A DNA stretch of 52,808 nucleotides from Lactobacillus amylolyticus DSM 11664 (GTDB taxonomy: Bacteria > Bacillota > Bacilli > Lactobacillales > Lactobacillaceae), in NCBI RefSeq assembly GCF_000178475.1, contig NZ_ADNY01000004.1:1-52808 (forward strand), given 5' to 3'. The notes under the pieces are model-generated. The model saw only the letters and a list, made by a program, of their open reading frames with translations. It did no database searches and was not told the origin of the DNA. Of the stretch, positions 34,759 through 43,080 are shown piece after piece. The stretch's first letter is position 1; the number at the start of each line of letters is the position of its first letter. Made by a program: the position numbers and the translations under genes.

Positions 34759-35715
34759 ATGAAGTTATTAATTGCTGGTTCGGGAAAAATCGTTCAAGAT
34801 TGGTTAACGATTACGCCTGATTTGCCGCAGATTGAATTAAGCGGCATTACTGCTACTAAGCACAGTTTAGAGCGCATGCAGGAAATGGCAAAAAAATATG
34901 GCATTAAAAAAGTCTTCACTGACTATGATCAAGCCTTAGCAGAGTGCGACGCGGACACAGTTTATGTTGCTGTCATCAATTCCTTGCATTACAGCTTTGC
35001 CAAAAAGGCCTTGGAAGCAGGGAAAAACGTAATTTGTGAAAAGCCATTCACTGTTAGCTTTGATGAATTTGAGGAACTTAAGAATTTAGCTTTAGAAAAA
35101 GATTTAGTCTTAATTGAAGCAATTACCAATTTATATTTGCCAAACTACAAGCTTTTGCAGGAAAAATTGCCGGAATTGGGCAAGATTAGAATTGTATCGA
35201 TGAATTACTCCCAGTACTCAAGTCGGTACGATAAGTTCAAAGAGGGCATTATTGCTCCAGTTTTTGACCCGAAAAAAGCTGGTGGTGCCTTGATGGACTT
35301 AAATGTTTACAATATTCACTTATTGGTTGGTTTGTTTGGGATGCCTAAGAAAGTGCAGTATTTGGCCAATATGCAACGCGGAGTTGATACGTCTGGTATT
35401 TTGCTTTTGGATTATGGCGATTTTAAGGCTGTTTCAATTGCTGCCAAGGATGTTGGTGCTCCAGTTACCTCAACGATTGAAGGGGAGAATGAAAGCATCG
35501 TTATTGATGGTCCAACTAATACTTTCCCTGCTTTTGATACTTACCATAATAGCGAAAAGCTGGAACATTTTAATGTTAATGACCATGATCACCGGATGTT
35601 TGATGAATTTGTTGAATTTGATCGGATTATTAAGGACCATGATATGGAAAAGATAAAAGCAGCACTTAAGCATAGTGAACAAGTGATGAAAGTCATTGAT
35701 TTGGCACGGAAATAA
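34759..35715 (+). CDS. Gfo/Idh/MocA-family oxidoreductase
   Basis: A 318-aa NAD(P)-dependent dehydrogenase. The N-terminal Rossmann fold has LLIAGSGKIVQDW (variant of GxGxxG). The family motif EKP is at residues 94-96 in GKNVICEKPF, with the catalytic Lys. The C-terminal substrate domain includes GGALMDLNVYNIHLLVG with the DxxxH-like pair. The substrate is probably a sugar or inositol derivative, not determinable. GGAGG ribosome binding site. It forms a unit with the HAD gene; since that gene is interrupted, translation here depends on its own ribosome binding site. Confidence 0.9.
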   Translation: MKLLIAGSGKIVQDWLTITPDLPQIELSGITATKHSLERMQEMAKKYGIKKVFTDYDQALAECDADTVYVAVINSLHYSFAKKALEAGKNVICEKPFTVSFDEFEELKNLALEKDLVLIEAITNLYLPNYKLLQEKLPELGKIRIVSMNYSQYSSRYDKFKEGIIAPVFDPKKAGGALMDLNVYNIHLLVGLFGMPKKVQYLANMQRGVDTSGILLLDYGDFKAVSIAAKDVGAPVTSTIEGENESIVIDGPTNTFPAFDTYHNSEKLEHFNVNDHDHRMFDEFVEFDRIIKDHDMEKIKAALKHSEQVMKVIDLARK

Positions 35716-35742
35716 TGATGACGATTTTGACTAAATAAAGTG

Positions 35743-35776
35743 AGGCTTTGTTGATCAATTCAACGAAGCCTTTTTT
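35743..35776 (+). terminator. Terminator after the oxidoreductase gene
   Basis: AGGCTTTGTTGA and TTCAACGAAGCCT form a stem with loop TCAA (one G-T pair), followed by six T. Confidence 0.9.
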
Positions 35777-36101
35777 GCGTATAATATGCAGAAAGTACAA
35801 ATTCTAAGTACATCTACCACAAATAAAATAACTATGAGCAGAAATACGCCAATTTCCTTATTTAAGTTAATAAAATAAGTAAGCCGATTAAACTTAAAGA
35901 TGTAGTGGTTAAGGAAGAAGACGATATAGTAAAAATAGTTTTCTCATTTTTAAAGCTTTACTACTGACCTTATTTTGAAAATCTCTTTGACATTCTAAAC
36001 CTTGTTATTCTAAAAAATGCTTACTAGAAATTTGGATTATCTATTATTTGAAAATCATACACTCTATTCTATATATTGCCGATTTTTTAAATAGGGTTAA
36101 G
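35777..36101. other. Intergenic region with no recognised gene
   Basis: AT-rich sequence. A stretch near 35880-35950 reads plausibly as coding on the plus strand (KPIKLKDVVVKEEDDIVKI) but lacks start, length and ribosome binding site, so at most a decayed fragment. Confidence 0.3.
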
Positions 36102-36145
36102 AAAAACACTAAGATACTGATGTTTGACGTATCTTAGTGTTTTTT
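36102..36145 (+). terminator. Orphan intrinsic terminator
   Basis: AAAACACTAAGATAC and GTATCTTAGTGTTTT form a 15-bp perfect stem followed by T-rich sequence. No gene recognisable on either strand ends here, so it may close a small RNA or a deleted gene. Confidence 0.75.
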
Positions 36146-36165
36146 GTTGTTCTTCAAAAATATTA

Positions 36166-36304
36166 CGGACACATCAGGGGAGGGTAAGTGACTAAACCTT
36201 GATATATCAACATTTTTATTTTGAAAAATGGCCAAAATTTATCCGGCGAAATCACTGTATGTGTTGATAGATCAATGATTATGGAACATCCCCTCGTGTG
36301 TCCG
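36166..36304. repeat. Long nested imperfect hairpin of unknown function
   Basis: Outer arms CGGACACATCAGGGGA (36166-36181) and TCCCCTCGTGTGTCCG (36289-36304) pair at 14 of 16 positions. Inner arms CCTTGATATATCAACAT (36197-36213) and GTGTTGATAGATCAATG (36261-36277) pair at about 15 of 17. The 139-nt element lies between an orphan terminator and the T-box promoter and encodes nothing. Matched outer and inner arms suggest a folded RNA or a small mobile (MITE-like) element. Confidence 0.7.
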
Positions 36305-36344
36305 AAAAATTGTTCGCGGAATTTTAAAAAATTTCGATTTTAAG

Positions 36345-36373
36345 TTGACAAATATTTTAACTAGCTATATTAT
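36345..36373 (+). promoter_or_regulatory. Promoter of the T-box/oppA unit
   Basis: TTGACA (36345-36350) and TATTAT (36368-36373) with exactly 17 bases between them. Start of the transcript near 36380. Confidence 0.85.
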
Positions 36374-36399
36374 GATAACAACATTAAAGATAAATTAAG

Positions 36400-36660
36400 C
36401 AATGACGAGGAAAGTAAAACGTAGGACCTTCCACAGAGAGTTTCGATATTGGTGCAAAGAAATGTCCGTTCTACCTTTGAAAATGGCCTTCGAGCATGAA
36501 TCTGCGATATTTAGCAGATCCAGGGTCCGCCCTTTATCGCGGTAGCGTATCGCTTGTTGCCGTACGTGAACCGAGGTGGAACTTCCATGAAGAAATAGGT
36601 GGTACCGCGTGATAAACGCCCTATTAGATCAATTTGATCTAGTAAGGCGTTTTTTCTTTT
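36400..36660 (+). ncRNA. T-box leader, probably methionine-specific, with terminator
   Basis: Stem I landmarks are seen: AGAGAG bulge region at 36435-36440 and a distal stem GTAGGAC with GTCCGTTCTAC. The conserved T-box AGGTGGTACCGCG is at 36597-36609 and the terminator AACGCC...GGCGTT plus T-run at 36615-36655. In the likely specifier loop (TTTGAAAATGGCC, 36476-36488) the best codon is ATG at 36483-36485. The T-box base that pairs with the tRNA discriminator is T, requiring A73, as in tRNA-Met and unlike tRNA-Asn (the overlapping AAT reading). So starvation for charged tRNA-Met probably switches on the downstream peptide-binding gene. The specifier reading is inference. Confidence 0.9.
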
Positions 36661-36701
36661 TCATTGCTTAATTTTTAAGTTTATTTTAGAGGAGTTATGT
36701 A

Positions 36702-38333
36702 ATGGGTATATCAAAGAAACTATTATCAATTGGTACCATTGCTTTTTCAGCAATTATACTTGCTGCATGTGGCAATCAATCAAGTTCAACAGCTAATAAA
36801 AAACAAGTTTTGAATTGGTCAGAAACAACACAGCTATCAACGCAAGATCCTTCTTTAGCAACTGATACGACAAGTTTTCAGGCTTTATTAAATACTGGTG
36901 ATGGCCTTTATCGCTTGGACAAAAACAACAAACCAAAACTATCACTTGCCACTAAGGAAAGTACTTCTAACGGTGGAAAAACTTATGATTTTTATTTAAG
37001 AAAAAATGCTAAATGGTCAAATGGTGATCCTATTACTGCTAAGGATTTTGTTTATTCATACAGAAGAACAGTCACCCCATCTACTAAATCACAAATGGCT
37101 TTTTACCTTTATCAAATTAAAAATGCCGAAGCTATAAATAAAGGGCAAAAGAAACCCACGAGTTTGGGAGTTACAGCAGTTTCTAAATATCATTTGAGAA
37201 TTCAATTAACTCGTCCACTGAGTTATTTCAAGATATTACTAGCTTGGCCATTATTCTTCCCACAAAATCAAAAAGTTGTTAAGAAGTACGGCAAACTTAA
37301 TGGAACACAAGCCAAATACACTGTTTCGTCCGGACCTTTTACTTTAACTAAGTGGAATGGCAATAATAAGACTTGGACTTTAGTTAAGAATAAGAATTAT
37401 TGGGATGCAAAAGATGTTAAATTGACTAAAGTTAATGAGCAGGTCAGTGAATCAACAACTACTAGTTATAATTTATTCCAAGCTGGTAAAGCCGATGAAA
37501 CAGGTTTGACTGGTGAACAAGTAGCCGCAAATAAGAATAAGGCTGGTTACCACGCAAGATTGGCATCTGATATTCGAAGACTTGAATTGAATGAAAACAA
37601 AGTCAAGGCCTTTAAGAATTTAAAGATTCGTCAGGCATTCTCATATGCCATCAATCGTAATCAATTAGCTGACGATGTATTAAAAGATGGATCAATTCCA
37701 GCCAAAGGATTCGTACCTTCATGAATGGGAACAAATCCAAAAACCGGTGCACAATTTGAAAATGATGCATATGTTAAGAGTGCAGTTAGCTACAATTTTG
37801 CTAAGGCTAAACAGCTATTAAAAGAAGGGTATAAAGAAACAGGCATTAAGAGTATTAAAGTCACTTTGTTAACTAGTGATGATGATTCATCAAAACAAAC
37901 CGCTGAATTTTTACAAAGTCAATTAGATCGTCTTCCTAATGTAGACGTTTCAATTCAAACAATTCCATACACACAGTTAATTACCCGTCAAACTGCAGGC
38001 AACTACCAAATTACTGTTAAGAACTGGCAAGCAGTATTTGGTGATCCGATCAACTTCCTAGATGTTTTTGAAAAAGGATCAAGCTACCTTAACAATGGTT
38101 GGAATAATGCTAAGTTTAATAAGCTTCTGAATGAGTCTGAAAATGTCTATGGCAATAATCCAGTTAAACGTTGGGCTAAATTGGTTGCTGCCGAAAAGGT
38201 CTTAATGAAGGACCAGGGCACAATTCCATTGGTTCAAGTTGCTCGTCCACAACTTCTTAAGACCACTGTAAAGGATGTTTCCTTCAACCCAACAGGTGTG
38301 CCTTATGACTTTAAGAATGTTTATCTCAAATAA
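36702..38333 (+). pseudogene. oppA: OppA-type peptide-binding lipoprotein interrupted by TGA
   Basis: The frame encodes 543 residues with one TGA at 37722-37724 (codon 341) in PAKGFVPS*MGTNPKTGAQF. There is a lipoprotein signal MGISKKLLSIGTIAFSAI with lipobox LAAC, then the SBP_bac_5 fold: LNTGDGLYRLDKNNKPKLSL, LRKNAKWSNGDPITAKDFVY (signature), and AFSYAINRNQL. After the stop the fold continues normally to the end. Relatives often have Gly at the stop site (GGA to TGA). It captures peptides outside the cell for an Opp transporter; no opp permease genes are next to it, so it would be an orphan receptor. Control by a T-box suggests a role in amino-acid (probably methionine) supply. Truncated at 340 residues it would lack the second lobe. 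Confidence 0.9.
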
Positions 38334-38345
38334 TTAGTATTTATT

Positions 38346-38379
38346 AAACATCTGGATATTATTTATCCAGATGTTTTTT
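38346..38379 (+). terminator. Terminator after the oppA-like gene
   Basis: AAACATCTGGATA and TATCCAGATGTTT form a strong stem followed by T-run. Confidence 0.92.
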
Positions 38380-38427
38380 ATTGGCTAAAAGTTTAAAAGA
38401 AAGAATGAAGTTTAAAAGAGTTTAAAA

Positions 38428-38799
38428 ATGAAAAATCCATTTAATCCAACTTTTGGTGATGTACCCAAAATTTTCTTAGATACAGATTCTCGTGTAAATG
38501 AGTTGATTAGCACTATTCAAGAAAGTGAATTTGCGCGGTCATTTTTTATTACGGAAGTTTGTGGATCGGGCAAAACGGTCTTTCTTAATGCAGTGGCTCA
38601 TAAGCTTCGCCACAATCCTAATTGCTATCATGTTAACGTTTTGAATCAAGATAATTTGGTTCTAAGTCTGACAAAATAATTATTGGCAATAACTGAAACG
38701 CCACTGCAAAAAAGTATAGATAGTATTAGTTCCGTTAACTTAAAAGGATTAAATTTCGATTTGTCAGATCCCAATTCACCATATTATTTTGGATATTAA
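38428..38799 (+). pseudogene. N-terminal remnant of a P-loop ATPase
   Basis: The start MKNPFNPTFGDVPKIFLDTD and Walker-A-like EVCGSGKTVFL (usually GxRGSGKT in this archaeal-ATPase-like family) are recognisable. An in-frame TAA at 38677 follows residue 83. The same frame continues for 39 more codons (LLAITETPLQKSIDSISSVN...) to a second TAA at 38797 and then homology ends at a terminator. Full proteins are several hundred residues, so this is a truncated and interrupted relic. The ribosome binding site is weak. Confidence 0.75.
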
Positions 38800-38802
38800 A
38801 AA

Positions 38803-38835
38803 ATGGAAAACCACAAAATGGTTTTCCATCTTTAT
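38803..38835 (+). terminator. Terminator after the ATPase remnant
   Basis: ATGGAAAAC and GTTTTCCAT form a perfect 9-bp stem followed by a moderately T-rich run. Confidence 0.75.
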
Positions 38836-38912
38836 TATCTAGAGCTATTAACGTTTAACATTTTTCACACTGTTAACCCAATTGGCAAGCTGGCACCGAC
38901 TGCTAAAGAAGC

Positions 38913-38937
38913 AAAAAAACACGGCTGAAAACCGTGC
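38913..38937 (-). terminator. Terminator of the lysC-dapF operon
   Basis: On the minus strand CACGG and CCGTG form a stem with loop TTTTCAG, followed by seven T, six bases after the dapF stop. Confidence 0.85.
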
Positions 38938-38942
38938 TTTTT

Positions 38943-39944
38943 CTATATAGTTTGCAAATTGTTGAAATGGGGCAAATTGTTGACAAAGCGCTCATAAGCT
39001 GTCTGTTCATCGGTCTCCGTAATTTTGACATTATCAAAATTAGCCTGCCGCAAATCATCTTCACCAATTTCAATTCGTGCTGTAAACGTAGCATTGCCGA
39101 TCAATTCGATCCAATAGCAGTCGTGATCATAATGTACGATCGTCTGCACCTTGCCACCTGGATTATAAACATCAATCTTTTGATTAAACTGACCTAAATC
39201 TGGATGTGTGAGGCAAAGTGCAAGGGAAGTTGCTGACATCCCTGTACCACAGGCGTTTGTAAAGCCAACACCTCGTTCAAAAGTCCGTACGAACAACTGA
39301 TTTCTGTCAATGATTTGGGCAAAGTTGACGTTTACGCCATCAGGGAAGTAAGGATTGTCTTGATTCAATTTTTCACCCAATTCCCCTAAAATCGGTCCTT
39401 CAATCTGCTTTTGCGACATGAAGGAAATCAGATGCGGATTAGGAACAGCCAAAGCTGTAAACTTCAAGCCTGGATAAAGTTCAGGCACATACTGGTCGAT
39501 AATTCTTCTGAGGCCGACATTGTCGAAAGGCAACTTTTCATTAGCAAAGGAAACCGGTGAAATTTCAACTGCAAAGGCCGGAACGCCTTCTGCCAAATCA
39601 GCCTGCTTGCTGACGCGCAAATTTGCATTCATCGTGTCGACCATAAAATGATCTTGATGAAATTGCTCAAATAAATAGCGAGCGACTGTTCTTAAGCCGT
39701 TGCCGCACATTGAGGCTTCGCTACCGTCCGCATTGATCACGCGCATTTGTGCCAAAGCATGGCTGCGAGTCGGATGATTGACTACCAATACACCGTCGCT
39801 GCCGTCTAAAATGCCAGTGTCGGAACTAGTAATTTTTTTGGTAAAATTGCGCAATTGCTCGTCAGTTAACGGTTCATCCAATTCAGTTTGATCAAGAATG
39901 AAAAAGTGATTCTGTGATCCGTGGACCTTCAATAATTGTGTCAT
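38943..39944 (-). CDS. dapF: Diaminopimelate epimerase
   Basis: It interconverts LL- and meso-diaminopimelate, giving meso-DAP for lysine and, where used, for the wall. Both catalytic cysteines are seen: MCGNGLRTVARY (first half) and NACGTGMSA (second half), each in the mirrored half-domain of the epimerase fold. The 333-aa length is longer than the 270-280 of most bacteria but usual for lactobacilli as far as I recall. It lies 9 bases after lysC on the same strand and has GGAG in AATAGGAGCTAAC as ribosome binding site. Confidence 0.96.
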   Translation of the reverse strand: MTQLLKVHGSQNHFFILDQTELDEPLTDEQLRNFTKKITSSDTGILDGSDGVLVVNHPTRSHALAQMRVINADGSEASMCGNGLRTVARYLFEQFHQDHFMVDTMNANLRVSKQADLAEGVPAFAVEISPVSFANEKLPFDNVGLRRIIDQYVPELYPGLKFTALAVPNPHLISFMSQKQIEGPILGELGEKLNQDNPYFPDGVNVNFAQIIDRNQLFVRTFERGVGFTNACGTGMSATSLALCLTHPDLGQFNQKIDVYNPGGKVQTIVHYDHDCYWIELIGNATFTARIEIGEDDLRQANFDNVKITETDEQTAYERFVNNLPHFNNLQTI

Positions 39945-39953
39945 TGTTAGCTC

Positions 39954-41309
39954 CTATTTAAAAAATTCGTTGTAAATTGCTTTAACTGCAGTATCTGCTT
40001 CTTCTTTTTTGGTGCCAATCATAATTGAAATTTGTGATGCACCTTGATTGATCATTTGTGGTGAAATATGTTCACGAAGCAATGCGTTCAAAATTCTGGC
40101 GTTGATGCCATCTTGATTTTTCATTTCTTCGCCCACAATCATAATAATGGCATAATCATCGATCCATTCCAACTGATCCGGATTGATTGTAGCTTGAATT
40201 TCACTGCAGATGAGGTCGATTAATTGATCATTCAAGAATTTCCGGTCAAAAATAATAGTAATATCGTCAATTCCGGAAGGCATGTGCTCATATGGAATGC
40301 CATGTTTGTCCAAAATCTGCAAGATCCGCAAGGTAAAACCAGCCTCTTTGTTAAGCAAGTATTTGTGCAAATACAAAGCGGAGAAATGCTTCTTGCTGGC
40401 AACGCCAGTTACCGTTTGTTCAGCGTGAAAATCTTTTTCTGGCAAAATCATCGTGCCCGGATTCTCTGGGTCATTAGTGTTTTTGACATTAATTGGAACA
40501 TCACCCTGAATAGCTGGAATCAATGCTTCGTCATGGAAAACGGAAAAGCCGGCATAGGACAATTCCCGCATCTCACGGTAAGTCATCTGGTGAATGGATT
40601 CCGGATCATCAATAATTGCTGGGTTAGCTGAGAAGATACCATCTACATCAGTGAAGTTTTCGTAAAGATCTGCGTGCAGGCCACGCGCTAAAATCGCACC
40701 AGTGATATCCGAACCGCCCCGTGAAAAAGTAGCGATGTGGCCAGATGGCGTGATGCCGAAGAAGCCAGGAAAGACGATTTTTTCATCAGCTTGAAGGCGA
40801 ATCTGATCCAAATTCAAATAGGTTTCAGGGCTGACGGAAGCATCGTTGGGCTCACCAGTTACGATTAAGCCGGCCTCAGTCGGATCCAAAAACTTAGCGT
40901 TTAGACCTTGATGCTGCAGAATTTTTGCAATCAAGTATGCGTTTAAGCGTTCGCCATGTGCTTTGAAAGCGGCCAAAAGATAATCATCATTGGGATATTG
41001 CTGATCAGGCAAGGACGTTAATATTTCTTTGACAAAGTTAAGATCTTCTTTAGTCAAGCCAAAATATTGGCCTATTTCTTGGTAACGTGCAAAAATTTGC
41101 TCAACAATTTCGCTAGTATCTTGTTTGTTTAAATATGTTTTTGCATATTTGATCAATAAATCAGTAACTTTGATGCCATCGCTGAACCTTTTGCCAGGAG
41201 CCGAGACAACCATTGCTTGCCGATTATCGTCAGCCAAAAAAATCCTAATTGCGCGTTCAACTTGCTTGCCTGTAGCTAAGGAACTACCACCGAACTTGAT
41301 TACTTTCAT
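39954..41309 (-). CDS. lysC: Aspartokinase
   Basis: It phosphorylates aspartate, the entry step to lysine, methionine and threonine. The 451-aa protein begins MKVIKFGGSSLATG, the diagnostic KFGGSS motif, with GFFGITPSGHIATFSRGGSD in the kinase domain. Two C-terminal ACT-type regulatory domains start at about residue 305 (around FTLRILQILDKHGIPYEHM and YAIIMIVGEEMKNQDGINAR). Feedback by lysine and/or threonine is a family trait. AAAGAAG ribosome binding site. It is the first gene of a divergent two-gene operon; no lysine riboswitch is seen on this strand. Confidence 0.96.
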   Translation of the reverse strand: MKVIKFGGSSLATGKQVERAIRIFLADDNRQAMVVSAPGKRFSDGIKVTDLLIKYAKTYLNKQDTSEIVEQIFARYQEIGQYFGLTKEDLNFVKEILTSLPDQQYPNDDYLLAAFKAHGERLNAYLIAKILQHQGLNAKFLDPTEAGLIVTGEPNDASVSPETYLNLDQIRLQADEKIVFPGFFGITPSGHIATFSRGGSDITGAILARGLHADLYENFTDVDGIFSANPAIIDDPESIHQMTYREMRELSYAGFSVFHDEALIPAIQGDVPINVKNTNDPENPGTMILPEKDFHAEQTVTGVASKKHFSALYLHKYLLNKEAGFTLRILQILDKHGIPYEHMPSGIDDITIIFDRKFLNDQLIDLICSEIQATINPDQLEWIDDYAIIMIVGEEMKNQDGINARILNALLREHISPQMINQGASQISIMIGTKKEEADTAVKAIYNEFFK

Positions 41310-41450
41310 TTTCTAACTTCTTTCGCCTGTAGCTTGAGATAATTTAATTAAATTTTAACATTGATTTTAATTTTTGCAAATCAATTTGAGAATAAGCAAA
41401 AGTAACCGAATTTAATTATTAATAAAGAATAAAAAACAGTTATAAATGTG

Positions 41451-41479
41451 TTGACTATGTTTTTAATAAAATATACAAT
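41451..41479 (+). promoter_or_regulatory. Promoter of the lysine riboswitch operon
   Basis: TTGACT (41451-41456) and TACAAT (41474-41479) with 17 bases between them, ending about 10 bases before the riboswitch. Confidence 0.72.
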
Positions 41480-41489
41480 TTAGTCAAAT

Positions 41490-41719
41490 CGAAGAGGCGC
41501 AACCGACATGATTAAGAGTGTAAGTCAGGCACGACGATGATCACTGTGAAAGGGGAGGCTGCCGAAGCAGTAACTGATGCCAAAGCTACTAGCTGGGTCG
41601 TAACTAAAGAAGTTGCGGACTGTCGCGAAAAGAAACGAAGAGGTTCGCGGAGCGCTATCGACTGTTAGATTAAAGATGATTAATCCATTGTTTGTAGAGG
41701 CAGACAATGGATTTTTTAT
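41490..41719 (+). ncRNA. Lysine riboswitch (L-box) with terminator
   Basis: L-box landmarks in order: GAAGAGGCGCAAC at 41491, AGAGTGTAAGTC, GTGAAAGGGGAGGCTGCCGAAG (41547-41568), AGCTGGGTCGTAACT, and GGACTGTCGC near 41620. A terminator ATCCATTGTTTG / AGACAATGGAT plus T-run follows at 41684-41719. It precedes lysA. Known L-boxes end transcription when lysine is high, so the seven downstream genes would be repressed by lysine. Confidence 0.95.
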
Positions 41720-41754
41720 TTAGCGCTTCTCCTAGTTAGAAAACGGAGAGATCA

Positions 41755-43068
41755 ATGAATTCACAAATTGCTAGTTCACAGGTTAGTCCAGAAGGTCATT
41801 TATTAATTGGCGGCGTTGACAGTGTTTCCTTAGCTAAAAAGTACGGCACGCCGTTAATAGTTTACGATGTTGGTCAAATTCGCCAACAGATTCGCAAATT
41901 CAAGCAGGTTTTTGAAGAAGAGAAAACTTCATATGCGGTTTCTTATGCAAGCAAGGCTTTCGCCACAATTGCCATGTATCAAGTGGCCGCAGAAGAAGGT
42001 GCCTATACTGATGTTGTTTCGGCGGGCGAACTTTACACCGCTTTGAAGGCCAGCTTTCCAATGGAACGGGTTAGTTTTCACGGCAACAATAAATCACGGG
42101 CTGAGCTGGAAATGGCAGTTAAAAATCATGTTGGCAAGATCATTATTGACAATTTTTATGAAATTAAATTGCTAAAAGAGGTTCTGCAAGAAAACGACAG
42201 TCACATTAAAGTGATGCTTCGCTTAACGCCTGGTATTTCAGCACATACGCATGAATATGATCAAACCGGTCAAATTGACAGCAAGTTTGGTTTTGATCTT
42301 AATAGCGGTCAGGCAGCCAAGGCACTTCAAGAAGTGCTGGCCGAACCACGAATGGATATGGTTGGAATTCACGCTCACATCGGTTCACAGATCTTTGAAT
42401 TGAACGGCTTTGAAATGGCTGCTCAAAAACTGATGCAAGTAGCCAGCAGCTGGCGTGAGAAGTACGGCTACACTGCAAAAATAATTAATGTCGGCGGTGG
42501 CTTCGGTATTAAATATGTTTCTTCTGACCATCCATTAAAGCCGGAGGCATTCGTTAAGGCGATCGTTGAAACAATCAAGCAAGAAGCTGCGAAAAACGAT
42601 TATCCGTTGCCCGAGATCGACATTGAACCAGGTCGTTCAATCGTTGGTCCCGCTGGTTATAACCTTTACCAAGTCGGTTCACGCAAAGACGTTCCCGGCT
42701 TGAAGCCTTATGTAACGGTCGATGGCGGAATGGGCGACAACATTCGTCCCGCTCTTTATCAGGCCGAATATGAAACGGTTTTGGCAAATAATCTTAAAGC
42801 AAGGGAAGAAGAGCACGTTCGCATCGCCGGCAAGTATTGTGAATCCGGTGATCTGTTAAGTGCAGATGCCTTTTTGCCAAAAACTAAACCAGGCGACATT
42901 CTGGCAATGCTCGACACTGGTGCCTACGGCTATTCAATGGCTTCAAACTACAACCGCAATCCACGTCCCGCCGTTGTTTTTGCGGAAAATGGTCATGCGC
43001 AAGTAGTAGTCAAACGAGAAAGTCTAGAAGATTTAGTTCGCTTAGATCAAAGCTACCAAGAAGATTAA
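41755..43068 (+). CDS. lysA: Diaminopimelate decarboxylase
   Basis: It makes L-lysine from meso-DAP, the final step. A PLP enzyme of the alanine-racemase-like fold III, 437 aa. The PLP Lys is in AVSYASKAFA, the Gly-rich phosphate-binding loop in VGGGFGIKY, and the active-site Cys/Glu pair in GKYCESGDLL. EPGRSIVGPAGY is the family signature. GGAGAG ribosome binding site. First gene after the lysine riboswitch. Confidence 0.97.
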   Translation: MNSQIASSQVSPEGHLLIGGVDSVSLAKKYGTPLIVYDVGQIRQQIRKFKQVFEEEKTSYAVSYASKAFATIAMYQVAAEEGAYTDVVSAGELYTALKASFPMERVSFHGNNKSRAELEMAVKNHVGKIIIDNFYEIKLLKEVLQENDSHIKVMLRLTPGISAHTHEYDQTGQIDSKFGFDLNSGQAAKALQEVLAEPRMDMVGIHAHIGSQIFELNGFEMAAQKLMQVASSWREKYGYTAKIINVGGGFGIKYVSSDHPLKPEAFVKAIVETIKQEAAKNDYPLPEIDIEPGRSIVGPAGYNLYQVGSRKDVPGLKPYVTVDGGMGDNIRPALYQAEYETVLANNLKAREEEHVRIAGKYCESGDLLSADAFLPKTKPGDILAMLDTGAYGYSMASNYNRNPRPAVVFAENGHAQVVVKRESLEDLVRLDQSYQED

Positions 43069-43080
43069 GGAGAACAAGAA

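Noticed and set aside
5967..37724. Interpreting the in-frame TGA codons as selenocysteine
   Set aside because: The positions are not redox-active Cys/Sec sites of these families, and no selenocysteine insertion genes or SECIS-like hairpins are visible here.
41525..41707. A 60-codon minus-strand frame within the lysA leader
   Set aside because: It lies across the lysine riboswitch and has no protein-like features or ribosome binding site.
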